Shown piece after piece: positions 21,830 through 34,950 of a stretch of 64,000 nt of DNA. Below the pieces are notes generated by a model, which was not told the origin of the DNA, made no database searches, and was given only the letters and a program-made list of their open reading frames with translations. Within the stretch, counting starts at the first letter, position 1, and every line of letters begins with the position of its first letter. The position numbers and the translations under genes were made by a program. Origin of the DNA: Gentiana macrophylla (taxonomy: Eukaryota > Streptophyta > Magnoliopsida > Gentianales > Gentianaceae). The stretch is taken from the NCBI GenBank assembly GCA_026214975.1, contig JAOBSW010000976.1, forward strand, positions 1 to 64,000. Direction: 5' to 3'.

Positions 21830-24755
21830 TATTTTGAAGCTTTGCGTATAGGCTTAATTTTGATTATGTACATACAATGATCCAATGGGGTTATCCGGAG
21901 GCTTGGCTTTATTTTAAAGGAAAGACTCTAATATTGTATCAATTACGTTTACAAAAATGTACCATCGAATCGCCAGACAAAGGTAATTCGCCTAACTCTT
22001 TTCGTGGTTTATAGGCATTTATGTCTACCCCAACCTTAATACTGTAAGAGAGCAATGGATGTTTTTGCAAAATAGATGTCTCTTGGGATAATAAGTTCAT
22101 AATTGCTGGAGATTTTAATGATATTCGCTCAATGAAGAAAAGGTTGGGGTAGAAATAGATGCGAGTCCTCTTTAGTGATTTTAATAGTTTCATCTCGCCA
22201 ATGGACTCATTGACATTGGCTTCTTTGGACACTTTTGGACATGGCATCGATTCTAGACGGGGAGGATCGATTTTAGAAAGATTGATCGAGCTCTAGCTTC
22301 TCGTGATTGATTTAATCTTTTAAAATGCTACCGCCTCCCATGTCGATATGGCTTCCTCGCATCATTGTCTTCTCGATATAGTTTGTTTTGCTAAAGTCTC
22401 GGGTAAAGGTAAAAAAATTTCTTTGATGACAGATGGATAAATAAACCTGGTTTACATAACGTTGTTAGGGAGGGTTGGAACACACGCATAAGGGGTACGA
22501 AATTGTATCAGATAATATGTAAAATAAAGCAAGTCTGCATGAAACTTAATTACGGGAAAAAAAATAATATGCCTAACTCAGCTAATAAGATAAAATCCTT
22601 AAAAGATAGAATATATTCTGGCGTTGAAAAAAACTTGTCGGCAATCGCTTTAAAGGAGTTGAAAACTGAGCTTAAGGATGCTTACCTCGAGGAAGAAAAA
22701 TATTGGAAAATGGTTTCTAGGGTGAGGTGGATTAAAGAAGGGGATAAGAACACGCGTTATTTCCACGCAGTTGCTAATGGGAAGAGGCGGAGAAAGGTCA
22801 TTACCGGAATTTTTAGTCCCTCTGACCATGCATGGAAATGCTCCCGCTGGACATTCAGGCGTAATTTCAAAAATATTATGAGGATCTTTTTGCTTCTTCT
22901 GGAGTCAATAATGATGTTTTGCAGGTTTTTGGAGATATGGAGGCTTGCATCACCAGGGAGATGAACGACAACATTTTGAGGGAAGTGGGCGAGCAAGAAT
23001 TAAAGACCGCAATCTTCCAGATGCATTCTAGCACGGCCCCGGGGCCTGATGGTATGTCTCCCGATTTTTTTAAAAGTTGTTTTCATATCATTAAGCATGA
23101 CATTTTAAGAGCTATTAATGATTTTTGGGTAAAAGCTAAGCTTCCGAAAGAACTGAACCATACTTGCATTGCTCTTATTCCAAAGAAAGATATCCCCTCA
23201 GAGCCATCTCATTTTAGGCCTATCAGCTTGTGTAATGTTCTATACAAAATTATCTCCAAAATTTTGGCCAACAGGTTAAAGATTTGCCTTCCCAGTTGCA
23301 TTAGTGAGAGCCAAAATGCCTTTGTCCCTAACCGGCAAATTTTGGATAGTATGAAACTCTGCACTATATGATGAATAAAAGAACGGGAAGGGACTCTTAT
23401 ATGGCGCTAAAGTTGGATGTGTACAAAGCCTTTGACCGTGTCGAATTGGATTTTCTTTTCTTTATTTTAGATAAGATGGGGTTTAGTAATAAAGTGGTGG
23501 AGTTACTTCGAAATGTGTCACTTCGGTCTCTTTTTCGCTCATTATTAATGGGAAAGAGTAGGTTTGTTAAACCTAAGCTGGGAGTTAGGCAGTATGCACC
23601 CGCTATCACCATACCTTTTATTATCTACGCACAAAGGTTAAGTCATTTGTTGCATAAAGCTAATAATAATGGTGCGGTCCTGCACATCCGTATTTCTAGA
23701 CATAGCCCAAGAATAAATCACTTATTTTTTGCAGATGATTCTTTGTTAATGACCAAGCTAATGCTAATCTGTGCTTTCACTTAGCCGTTATTCTTTCCAA
23801 GCACGAAATGGCCTCGGTCACCCATAAATTTAGAGAAATCGATAGCCTTCTTTAGTCGAAATGCTTCCTCCCAAACTAAAATGAAGTTATGGCCTTTCTT
23901 AACGGACTCGTGGTTAGTCATTCTAAATACTGGGCTTCCTTAGTCATCGGCAGTCAAAAACAAATTTTTTTCTTACGTAGTAGACAAATGTAAAGTGAAC
24001 CTGGAAAGTTGGAAATATAAATCTCTAAGTCAAGGTGGTAAGGCCATTCTCCTTTCCTCATCTTTATTTTCTATTCCTAATTTAGTTATGTCGGTAGCTA
24101 AGCTCACTCCCTCATGGCTAATTTTTGGTGGGCAACTCTAATAAGAATTTTTTCGGGTATCATTGGGTGAAATGGGAATCGCTTTGCATTCCGAAGGGTA
24201 GGGGTGGGCTTGGTTTTAAAAATATGGAAGTCGCAAACATAGTGGCACTTATAAAACCCTTTGGAGAATTCATTCTAGCCCTAACATTTTGGTCTCAAAA
24301 GTCCTAAAGGGAAATTACTTTCACAAATCTTCCATTTTTGACTGTAAAGTCCCGTCTTCATCCTCCTTTGTTTGGAAAAGCTTAATGTCGTCACAAGACT
24401 TTTTGAAAAATAGTACGTGTCTCATAATTGGTAATGGGAAAATCAATAAATGTATGGAATGATCCCTGGCTTCCCAATAACTACAAAGGCTTGCCTATCA
24501 CTCCTAAGGGGAATAATCCCAATGGCTTAAGAGTTAGCGATTTTCTGAATAATAATTCTTGGAACCGAGGCAAACTTTTAGAGCATTTTTGGCCGGTTGA
24601 TGTTAACCAAATTATTAATATACCTGTTAGTATAACTGATGTACCGGACAAAAGAGTTTGCATTTTTTCGAATAATGGTGACTTTGTCTCCAAGGCTGCC
24701 TATGACTTTTGTCTCCAAAATAGACTACAATCGACAAGAGTCAAGGTCGCATCGA
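21830..24755 (+). pseudogene. LINE ORF2: endonuclease remnant and reverse transcriptase
   Basis: About 21870-22150 holds a decayed apurinic-type endonuclease (blocks YPNLNTVREQWMFLQ and FIIAGDFND in different frames). 22503-22850 carries YWKMVSRVRWIKEGDKNTRY and FHAVANGKRRRK, a well-known spacer motif. 22919-23784 is RT: STAPGPDGMSPDFFK, FRPISLCNVLYKIISKILAN, ALKLDVYKAFDRVE, and the catalytic box FADD at 23728-23739. 24428-24755 starts the post-RT region (INVWNDPWLP). RT frames break at 23371/23368 and elsewhere. The catalytic residues seen are intact but the ORF is not. Confidence 0.9.
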
Positions 24756-26400
24756 TGTCACCAAATTATACCCATAAAAGTCATCAACGTTATCCTTAAA
24801 TCGAGTATAATAATATATATTTTATATTAAATCACATGTTTATAATGTTTATTTAATGTTATGTGATTTATAGAATATAATTTGGTATCTATCTATCTTT
24901 ATTATTTAAATACGATTTATCGTGGTGATAATTATTGATTTTATAGATTACGGTGAATCGGAGGATATCTACCAACGGCGAAGTAAATCTCAAGATAAAT
25001 CGGAGCGAATCGGATTGCGCGCGATTAAAGATAAATATCAAGCAAAGCATTTAAAAGTGGAGTGTGGAACAAGAAAAGCCAACGAGCCAATCGAAAGTTG
25101 ATGGACTCGCCGGCAATGAGATAGGGGCTCGCCGGGAGCGAGCCGGGCAAAATCAACGGATCGCTCTGAGTTATCTCGACGCGCTATTAGGTTTTAGAAA
25201 CGTAAATTAGGTCGGCCGAGTTTATCCTAAGTCGGTCTTCCAAGTCTATATATACTTATTTCATTGTAACACTTTACATCACTTTTCATAACACAAATCC
25301 TCGCCAGAGCGCTTTTAATACAAGTCCAAAGAGTAATTATGTGAGTTATTGTATTTATTTGTTCTTTGTTCTTTGTAATTAAGTCCCCCAATTATTGTTT
25401 ATCGCTTGAGGTTGTTCGCTCTTCACCGGACGATGTAGATCTAAGGATACGATATGAGGCAGTTGGGGATTTCTTGTCTATAAGGATCCACATGCCCAGA
25501 TCTCGTTATCCGTGACCTCATGATGACTTTGGTATGATCGACAATCGTGTTTTTAGTAGATCTATATAAGGGCTTTATGAATCTCTATTTTATCCGTTAC
25601 GTATGTGTAAACGCTAAGATTTAGGATTTCGCCGCACAATCTAGCCTAACGCCTTTACGGTGTGATTGTCCACCTAGAATTTCTTGTCTTAGTAGTATGG
25701 CTACGGCCACGTTGCTTTCGTCTGCTTTAATTAGCGTGTGATTAGGAAATACCAATATAGGCTCCTAGGTCGGCTCATGAATTGATCTTTCGACTTTCAA
25801 ATGAGATCTAGATCTGCTCGCTTAGTGGAATTGAGCTCACCTAGTTATACGTAAATCGTAGGTTAATACGAGACCGCGGTAATTTTTAATGGGACGTAGA
25901 TCGATGTGATCACTTAGGAAGTATGCCTAACCACGTGAATGTTGCCTAGATGAAGAATACGGTTAATATCGGCATCCCTAGTTTTGTAAGCGTGCAAGTT
26001 ATACGAGATGGAGGCCACGAAGTCAAGTCACGAATGTAGCATAGTTGATCTGTATGGCCTACCCGGAGCTAGATCTAGTTTGTGGATGACTCCCATAGCC
26101 AATATAAAAGAAATACGAATTGGATTAATAGTTGTCGAGTCTAGCTTAATTATATGTAATCTCTGATCCAAACGATAACATAATAATTGGGGAGGTTAAT
26201 TACGTTGTTTATGTGTCGTGTCGAGTCCTTTATCTTTCTTGTCTTTTGTTGGTCGTAGACCGCTTTGTGTCCTTGACATGAATAATTAATTGTTTGTACA
26301 TAAATGACCCACAATTGGTTCTTTGTGGATCGACCTTGATTCGCTATAGCTATACTACGATGGACCTAGTCCTCTTGCTAGTATTGGTTTTTGGTGGTCA
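24756..26400 (+). mobile_element. Solo LTR inserted in LINE ORF2
   Basis: LINE coding similarity stops at about 24755 and resumes just after 26400. The insert starts TGTCACCAAATTATACCC and ends near TTTTTGGTGGTCA. It has a TATA-like CTATATATAC near 25247 and a terminal TTTGTGGATCGACCTTG phrase common at the end of plant gypsy LTRs. There is no PBS, PPT or ORF. Flanking pentamers (ATCGA, AGTAT) do not match, so the edges are approximate. Confidence 0.65.
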
Positions 26401-27450
26401 AGTATTTTATTATCACTTGATCTACGCCATCACCTACAAAGCAATGGCCTTAACGGAAAATTTTGGAAAGAGAATCAGGTTTCCAACTACCTCTCAAAAT
26501 AAAATTCTTTATATGGAAATTACTGAAAAAAGTAGTACCTACCTCGGAGATGCTCCATAAGAGGTTTGGTTTTGATGTTTCTTTATGCGCTTTATGTGAG
26601 CATGAGGCTGAATCTGTCGAACACATTTTCTTAGAGTGTCCCTTTGCTCAAAATGTTTGGAAGCTTGTGGGATTATCTTGGAACTCTTTTAGAACTCCGA
26701 ACGATCTTTATTGCATTGGTGGGATGAAATCTCAAGGAAAGCCTTCAAGCACTCTTACCGATGTGATAACCTTATCTTGCTTTGTATTATGGTATATTTG
26801 GAAAGCTCGTTGTAATCGTGTTTTTGATAATTTGATTTGGTCTTTTGAGGAAACTGCAAAATTTGCTAATGAGGCTTGGTCTGAACATACACAGTACATA
26901 AATGGAGGAGGGGCTAGTTCTAATTATTTTTCTTCCTCTCCTGCCTTGCAGTCACGAGGACCTCATCTAGCTGGAGGTGCGTGTTTTGTCGATGCACCGA
27001 AACCGGATCGTGGTCTCAAGCGGGCTATGGTGCGCTTCTTCTTCGTGGAATGATGCGCTGAGGTACGGGCTTCGCCAAGGTCACAATGCGATCGGCGTTA
27101 TCGGGCTGAAGCGCATGCCTTACGATGGTGTATGAAAGCAGATGATGTTTAGCTGGGTTTAAACGCTTACTCATACTCGGATTGCCTAGTCTTCGTTAAT
27201 CATTATAATAGTCTAAAACCCCTCCGTGGATATTTCTATTATATTAGACGATATTAGATCGTTAGCCATAAAATTTGAATGTCGTCCGATTTTGTACATC
27301 ATACATAAAGTAACAAGATGACCCACAATCTTGCCGCTTTCGCTCGGGCCTGCATTTAGTGTATTTTTGGCATAACTCGTCTTGGCCCCGCTTTGTAACG
27401 CTTAATTTGATATAACGAACGCTGCTTTCTGGTAAAAAAAAAAAAAAAAA
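26401..27450 (+). pseudogene. LINE ORF2 3' part (zf-RVT, RNase H remnant) and poly(A) tail
   Basis: 26463-27053 encodes LPLKIKFFIWKLLKKVVPT, then CALCEHEAESVEHIFLECPF, the zf-RVT zinc-binding domain of plant LINEs (CxLC...ExxxHxFxxC). It then runs into WYIWKARCNRVFDN. Downstream frames to about 27130 are an eroded RNase H. The element ends in an A run of about 17 at 27434-27450, the expected retroposon tail. This is the same element as 20123-24755. Confidence 0.85.
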
Positions 27451-28190
27451 GACATAGTCTACTTCTCTTAATAAAATATTTTTGTTTGTTGATTTTCTCC
27501 TCTCTTTTTCTACATAAAATATATATTAATTCTCCATCAAAAGAAATCCATATTATTGGACATAGAGTCGATTCAATCCAAATAATATCATAATCAAAAT
27601 TTATTTATTAAATAATAATAACTTTAATTAATTAATGTATGACATTTTAATTCTTGAAAACAAATTAAAAACAATTGGCCCTAATATGTTTTTTTTATTT
27701 AGAAACGGCCCTAATATATTGTATAACAAACTATTACGCTACTGATAACAGTGTATGACACAATAACTATTATGTTTCTCATCATTACTAAAATTTTACA
27801 TCAGTTCTAATAGTATAAGGCACAAAGATTAATAAAAATTCCATCATCATTAATAATATAAAAATATTTTTGCATTATATTAGTGATCTTATCTACACAA
27901 TGGTTAATATAAGTCGTTTTATTATCAATGGTTAAAGTACCCTCTGACTATATATAATAATATTAAATAATATCCGGTGTATATAACACTTTATCTTTTT
28001 CATTGTAAGTTTTTTTCTTTCTTTTCTAGACTTCTACTTTTACCCCTTTTTCATTATTTACTTTTGAAATAACATAGAAAGAAATGAAAATATGATTCAC
28101 ATATATAATATAATATTTTGAAAAAAAGAAAAAAAAAAAATCTTTGGCCAATGGACCAATTACCCCTAAGTTTCAACAAACACAAACCAC
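27451..28190. other. AT-rich upstream region of 4CL
   Basis: Very AT-rich, with several short A and T runs. No coding or transposon feature is recognised. It contains the distal 4CL promoter. Confidence 0.5.
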
Positions 28191-28194
28191 TCAA

Positions 28195-28473
28195 ACTCAA
28201 TCTCACCAACTTCACCACCCTAAAATCCATCTAATCATGAAATACATATTTTTGCTTTCATACATTGACAATAATACCCTTAACTACCATAATGTCCCTA
28301 TCCACTTTCTTATCTCACCAACTCCCTTCACCTACAACACTCCACTTAGCTTCCATATTTATACTCCACAATTCACAAACATTTCTTCTTAGGTAAACCA
28401 TAACACTTTAATTTGTCCAAATATCCTCATTTTATTGGTTTAATTACCTATAAAAAAAGAAACAAGAGAAAAA
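28195..28473 (+). promoter_or_regulatory. Putative 4CL proximal promoter and 5' UTR
   Basis: A TATA-like CATATTTATACTCC lies at about 28354-28367. Upstream are three cytosine-rich motifs resembling AC (PAL-box) elements bound by R2R3-MYB factors of phenylpropanoid genes: CACCAAC near 28204, CACCAAC near 28316 and CACCTACAAC near 28329. None is a perfect ACCTACC or ACCAACC. Transcription would start about 85 nt before the ATG at 28474. Inference from motif resemblance only. Confidence 0.5.
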
Positions 28474-31400
28474 ATGGCAATCATAAAAAAGCAAGAAGAT
28501 ACAATTTTCCGATCAAAACTCCCTGATATTTACATCCCAAAACACCTCCCTTTACATTCTTATTGTTTTGAGAACATCTCCAATTTCCTCTCGAAACCTT
28601 GTATCATCAATGGAGCAACCGATGAGATATTCACGTATCAAGAAGTCGAGCTCACATCCAGGAAAGTTGCAGCCGGGCTCGATAAACTCGGCGTGAAACA
28701 ACGTGACACCATCATGATCCTCCTACCCAACTCGCCGGAGTACATTTTCACGTTCTTCGGGGCGTCGTATTGCGGGGCGATCGTCACGATGGCGAACCCG
28801 TTTTTCACGTCGGCTGAGGTAGGGAAACAGTTGAAAGCATCGAATGCGAAAGTTGTGGTGACACAAGGGGTTTATGTGGAGAAAGTGAAGGATTTTGCAT
28901 GTGAAAATGGTTTGAAGATTGTTTGTATCGACTCGGCGCCGGAAGGTTGCTTGCATTTTTCGGAATTGGCTAACGCCGATGAAAAGGATATGCCGGAGGT
29001 GGAGATTGATCCTGATGATGTGGTGGCTCTGCCGTACTCCTCCGGCACTACTGGATTACCTAAAGGGGTTATGCTTACCCATAAAGGACTTGTTACTAGT
29101 GTTGCCCAACAGGTTTGATACTAATATAATAGTCATTTAATAATTAAGTTACCCAATATTTACAGATAACACACAAACTTTGTATGTACTTATAAAATTT
29201 TGTAACCAAAAGCCGGTAAACACATAAAGTCTCACATCTGTAAAGTAATGTCCTACTCATCTCTATATAACTGTGAGACATAAATGTTTTATCAACTCAA
29301 GTTAATTTTTTGTACATGCCGAGACGACGGGCTCAAGAATGACCCTGATCATTTACGACTATTCAAGACTACTGCACTCTGGCCCTGAGGCCAGCATAAA
29401 ATTCAGATCACAAAAATACCACACCGTGAGACGTGGGGGCCACCTTTAAACTCCTATGTTAGCAGTGATTTAAACTGGAATGTTCACCGAGATAAGTTTT
29501 AGCCGCCAGATAAGATCATTTATAACTCATTTAACATTACGAGGCCCTGTGGTCCGGAGGCGTCACAAAACATATCACCATCTATGTGTTTTTTTAATAA
29601 ATTAAACTTAAGAGGGTGTGTTTTGAATGCAGGTTGATGGGGAGAATCCAAACTTATATATGCATAGTGATGATGTTTTGCTATGTGTGTTGCCGTTGTT
29701 TCATATATACTCATTAAATTCAATATTGCTATGTGCATTAAGAGTTGGAGGGGCCATATTGATCATGCAGAAGTTTGATATTGTTCCTTTTGGAATTGGT
29801 GCAAAAGTATAAAGTGACAATTGGGCCATTTGTGCCGCCGATTGTGCTGTCCATTGCTAAAAGTCCGGTGGTCGATAATTACGACTTGTCCTCCGTCAGG
29901 ACGGTGATGTCCGGCGCCGCTCCATTAGGTAAGGAGCTTGAAGATGCCGTCCGAGCCAAGTTCCCTAATGCCAAACTTGGACAGGTAGACCAATTTTCGT
30001 CCCTTTCTTCTTTTTTTTTTTGGTTTTGGTTTTGGTTTTTTTGACAAATGGTGATAAATCTAAAGGAGAATAATTTTCTTTTATTTGAAAATATATATAT
30101 ACTTTTACACTCATTCAAAAGTTTATATAATCAAAAAAAGTGTTTATATAATCTACTGTGTACAATATTTATATTCACATCATATATATAAAAGTTTATA
30201 TAATCCACCTTGTTGTATACATTATGTACATTATTTAATGCAAATATATCATCATATCCAAAGACAATTTCTTACAAGTTGCATGTGTCGTCAGATTAAT
30301 CTGATCGAATACGATTTTATATTATCGATCATTACATAAAATTCATTAATTGAAATAAGATTCATCATAGTCAAAATTATAAAAGGTTTTGTCATATAAC
30401 TATTACGGTAATAACACAACCCAAAACAAATAAAATTTCATGTTGCGAGTGATCATAAAACCACTTCTAAAGTTAAGTATTTAGCCAGAATTCTACCATG
30501 TGCATTTCAAAGTCTTTGTGAGAGATATCCACTTGAATAACTGCATTTTGCTTCTTTTTCCTCTCTTGACTAAAATGGGTTAGAGGTTTCAAAAAAAAAG
30601 GATCTGAGAAATGTCTAAGTTTATAAATATGCATGTGAATATCTCTCACACGACTCTAAAGTGGCATGAGAAGACCTTGACTCGGTATGTGTTAGGTAAT
30701 CTATGGTACAGTTCTTGGCAAGCCATCATTTTTAAAGACGGTTTGTCGTTTTCTTTTAAAATAGTGATTTCACGATTCGGGATATGAGAAAGATATCGTT
30801 AAGTAAGAGAATTAAAATAGACTTTGAATTTGAGTTAACAATTTTGTATTGAATAAAGCAATGCACAGTATCAACAGCTTATCGATTTATTATGACTCAA
30901 ATAAAAACGTTACGATCATATTTTTGAGGTGTTTACATCATAATAATATAATAATGTAAAGATAATTATGATAACATTTCAGTATGAATAGTGGAGCGAA
31001 ATGATATCCTTCCCCCACTGACGGAAAAAGAATAACCACTATTTTTGGTGCTGAGTCGTTAATTTAACTTTTTTATTTTTTTAATTGGCCCACCGTGGAG
31101 TTATCCATTCCTCTGGCTCCATAGTCCATATGTATGATGGATGTTTCCATAAATCTAATTAGAATTAGTAGTTGGTGATTAACTATAAAAAAAAAAAACT
31201 ATAAATTGTTTGCTAATCTAATGTGCCGTCTCTTTTATTTTTATTAACAAAATCACATCTTCCCCTCAAAAAAACAAATTTAAAAATAAAATAAACAAAA
31301 TAAAAAAATCACATCATTTTTGACCCTTTGTGCTTGAAAACATGACTTGATTTGAATTTTATATTTATCCTCATATCTTAAAAATGCTTTCAATGCATGG

Positions 31401-32185
31401 ACTAATTAAGTCTGTCACATTCATACTTTCCTGTTGGAAAGAGAAGCTTAGGTGTTAAACGTTGAAATCATCAAAACAAATTATATAGTATAATTTTATC
31501 ACCACCCTAGTATTGTTAGCATATGTTCCATTTGGAGATATATTATAACAAAAAAAATAATAATAATTCATTAATGCAGGGTTATGGAATGACAGAGGCG
31601 GGGCCGGTTTTGGCAATGTGCTTAGCTTTTGCTAAAGAACCATTTGAAATTAAATCAGGTGCTTGTGGCACTGTTGTTAGAAATGCCGAGATGAAAATTA
31701 TTGACCCTGAAACTGGTGTGTCTCTACCCCGAAATCAACCTGGAGAAATTTGCATCCGAGGCGATCAAATCATGAAAGGTATGTTTCATCAAACCATATG
31801 GTGTACAATGTTTTTGATAGATAAGAGTTTAACACATGTTAAATATTAAGTTCATCAAGTTATGTTAGATCATATGATGTATAAGTTCACATGATGTGTT
31901 AGCTAGTAAGGCAAAGAAGAAAAATATGGAAGTGACCCTCCCACAATAAATTTATGAAAAAACACCTGGTCCTCAATTTAATTTGGTTCACCAAACTTTT
32001 AATATTTTTCCCCTTTTCACAACCACCAACCAGACTTTGGTGCATAATTCTAGAAAAAAATGTGTCCTTTAAGTAGTCATTTAAAAGACAAAAGACGATT
32101 ATATCATTGGTCATGTAGAATTCATTACTTAACCAGAAACAAAAATTAAACTATTTAAATCTAATTTTAAGTTAAAGTTTTAATA

Positions 32186-32222
<37 letters not shown>

Positions 32223-32636
32223 TTTATGGTTAAGTATAATCAAACATGTAATTTTGTTCTATTATATATGCAAGGTTGATTTAATATTTTTTTAATTGTT
32301 CCGGAAGCGGGACTTGAACCCATGATCACCTGCCCATATTAGAATCAAGAACTTACCGTTTTACTAAAACCAATTTGGTATACTTAAACGCGCTTACTTA
32401 TGTTTCCTTATAACATTTAAAAAAATATTCTCATTTTTATGATTGATTATTAATATCAATAAAAGGGACTGTTGTTAAATAATAAAAGAAATGAGGCCAA
32501 ACAGCAATGTGGTGAAAGAAGAATTTATGACGTTTATGTACCTTTTAATCTATGTGATGTGATAAAATTAAAAGATAATACTATTACTGAAATAGTAATA
32601 TTAGTTATTACTCGACAGTCTTAAAGTTTCCAACCA

Positions 32637-32703
<67 letters not shown>

Positions 32704-34236
32704 GGGTCATATACATATTTATTGATCCATACTTACCAGATCTTTACTACTAAAATAATAAGATTCGATCATATTTTATAAGATCTCTATTATTGTTTGA
32801 GTCTTGCTGTTTAGCTTTCTAACAGCTTTATATAATAAACAATAACAGCTTTTATACAATAACTGTGCCAAGACTCAAACAATAAAGCCGCACTAAAATA
32901 ATGATCGACGCAGGTATGTAGGTATGTATGGATAGATGATGTAGTGAACCTAACCCTATATATATATATAAAAGTTATTATTATAAAGCCGCAACATGAC
33001 ATGCACAAAATTGACAAGGAAAGCAACAAATTGGTACGCCATATCTACGTCATTATCCTAACATATTGCTTTGTTATTATCGGGAATATTAATGTTAAAG
33101 TCAAAATTAATTACGAGAAGATAAGATTCTGCTCATAGTGTGACATTTTATTCAAGGAAATGTCTTATTGCTAAAGTTATTGTCACAATTACTTAATTGC
33201 AATAAGTGTCACAACATGATAAGACAGTGTAACATCTCATGATGTGATATTTATTCAAGTAATTGTCCTAATAGTACTCTAACATCAGGATTGTCTTAGC
33301 GACATATCATGTTATAACATTGGTGTGTCTGAATGGATTGTGACTGTACTTAAATGCATTATATTGTCATTCTCCTAATCATTCCATTTCATCGCATATA
33401 TCATACCATTTCTTCTGTAAGTTGTTTATCGTTTATAATCATCGTTTAGAAACATATAAATCGTCTACAAGTCACTGATCATGATAAAACTGGCTGATTG
33501 ATGCGGGATATGTTCAGGTTATCTTAATGATCCGGAGGCGACAGAGAGAACGATCGACAAAGAGGGATGGTTGCATACAGGGGACATAGGTTATATCGAC
33601 GACGATGATGAACTTTTCATCGTTGATCGTCTTAAAGAGTTGATAAAATACAAAGGATTTCAAGTTGCCCCTGCTGAATTAGAGGCTTTGCTTCTTACCC
33701 ATCCTTATCTCTCTGATGCTGCTGTTGTCCCGTAAGTCTTCTCCCAATGTTCACACGTATTGTCTCATCAATTTTATAAGTATATATAAGTTACTGTATA
33801 TACATATATATATATTTGTTTTTTACGAAATATAAATAAGTTATTCAATAAAATCATTATTTAAACTTGTATTATATCTTTCATTGTTCAGCATGAAAGA
33901 TGAGGAAGCAGGAGAAGTTCCAGTTGCTTTTGTAGTGAAATCAAATGGTTACAGTGTCACCGAGGATGAAATCAAGCAATTTGTTTCTAAACAGGTCCTT
34001 ATATTTACTTAATTAATTAATAGGGTTAATAGGGAAAATTCATTGAATTTTATTAAAAGTTTTGGGTTAATTATTAATTTTGATTTTTTTTATTTTTATA
34101 ATTTGGTGTTTGGCAGGTGATATTTTATAAGAGAATAAAGCGTGTATTTTTCATTGATGCAATTCCAAAGTCACCATCGGGGAAAATATTGAGGAAGGAC
34201 TTGAGAGCAAAGCTTACAGCTGGTGTACCCAATTAA
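28474..34236 (+). CDS. 4CL: 4-coumarate:CoA ligase (six exons; frameshift in exon 2)
   Basis: The enzyme activates 4-coumarate and related hydroxycinnamates to CoA thioesters through an adenylate, in the cytosol, feeding lignin and flavonoid synthesis. Exons by GT/AG sites and phase: 28474-29112, 29633-29984, 31580-31778, 33518-33731, 33892-33994, 34117-34236. They give 542 residues if the exon 2 indel is repaired, the usual length. Box [12 protein letters not shown] is at residues 189-199 and box II GEICIRG at 386-392. The residues described for plant 4CL active sites are present: His237, Tyr239, Ser243, Met306, Ala309, Gly332, Gly334, Pro340, Val341, Lys437, Lys441, Gln446 and catalytic Lys526. 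Val341 is kept, which argues against sinapate use. Exon 2 is 352 nt where 354 is expected: near 29791 TTTT stands where six pyrimidines are needed for PFLELV, so the frame ends after 'VPF'. Everything downstream is intact, so a sequencing indel is likelier than a dead gene. Confidence 0.95.
29113..29632 (+). other. 4CL intron 1 with a GC-richer foreign segment
   Basis: Intron bounded by GT at 29113 and AG before 29633. Positions about 29230-29290 (TCACATCTGTAAAGTAATG, then TGTGAGACA) resemble 48835-48890 (TCATATCTGTAAATTAATAG, then TGTGAGGTA), suggesting a shared dispersed repeat. The middle of the intron is unusually GC-rich for this locus. Confidence 0.4.
32189..32219. repeat. Poly(A) run in 4CL intron 3
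   Basis: About 30 consecutive A residues. Intron 3 spans 31779-33517. Confidence 0.9.
32280..32400 (-). repeat. tRNA-like (SINE-type) fragment in 4CL intron 3
   Basis: On - the stretch reads ...GGTGATCATGGGTTCAAGTC, then CCGCTTCCGG. GGTTCAAGTCC is a good match to the RNA polymerase III B box. Upstream on - is ACCAAATTGGTTTTAGTAAA, then ACGGTAAGTTCTTG, a weak A-box candidate. A short A/T-rich tail follows. Probably a degenerate SINE; too poor for a tRNA gene. Confidence 0.35.
32642..32702. repeat. (TA)n microsatellite in 4CL intron 3
   Basis: About 30 perfect AT units, self-complementary and likely length-variable. Confidence 0.95.
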
Positions 34237-34702
34237 TTAATTACAAAGCATTTGATATAAATATTTACTCAAAAAATGTGTTTTCCGTTTCTGTTTTATA
34301 ATATATTTTTTTACCGGTTAATGGAAAAAAAACTTTGCCTGTAAATTTCGTTGTGGATTTTTTATATTTTATAAACGTGGTAACTGCGGTTTTTTTTTTT
34401 CCCTACAACTCTAAAGCATAATTTTTTAGAGAAAACTCTAAAGCATAATTGATTTTTCAAAAAAAAATAAAAATCTATATTAATATTTTCAAGTGGTTTA
34501 GTAATTCTATAGTCCTTAAATATAAGTCGTTCTATCATATTTTGGTTCTCATATAATATAGGTCGCTTTATAACATTAAAGGAGCCTTTATTAATATATT
34601 CATCGTATTACTACTATATATATCCAATAACTTTTCCTATTTATCCAATAACTTAAGGATATATTTTAAGATAAAGGTAGTACACATGTGCTTATTATAC
34701 TA
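34237..34702. other. 4CL 3' flank
   Basis: AT-rich sequence after the stop codon. It has AATAAA-like variants (for example TATAAATAT near 34256) but no single convincing poly(A) signal. No coding feature is seen. Confidence 0.4.
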
Positions 34703-34950
34703 CTCCTTCCGTCCCGTAATATATGTTTTTTTAACTTTTTTGTAGTGTTTTAAAATATAAGTCATTCTCACATCCCAATTCAATATTAAATGCATTTTTA
34801 TCACTTTCACATTAAACAATACAATATTATAGGTCACTTTCAAAAACCAATACAATAATTTATCTTGAAATTTTAAAAAACAACTTATTTATTAACTTTC
34901 TTAAACTGTGTGTAAAACTTATAAAGACTTATATTACGGGACGGGAGGAA
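34703..34950. mobile_element. Stowaway-like MITE (248 bp, TA TSD)
   Basis: The left end CTCCTTCCGTCCCGTAATAT and the right end (complement) TTCCTCCCGTCCCGTAATAT form terminal inverted repeats of about 24 bp. They are flanked by TA at 34701-34702 and 34951-34952. The CTCCCTCCGTCCC-type terminus and TA duplication are hallmarks of Stowaway (Tc1/mariner-derived) MITEs. No coding capacity. Confidence 0.85.

Noticed and set aside
28144..28392. 82-codon ORF upstream of 4CL
   Set aside because: Lies in the 4CL promoter, His/Thr/Pro-rich by base composition; no conserved features.
32280..32400. Possible tRNA gene in 4CL intron 3
   Set aside because: B box is good but no cloverleaf, anticodon stem or proper A box can be formed; kept only as a SINE-like fragment.
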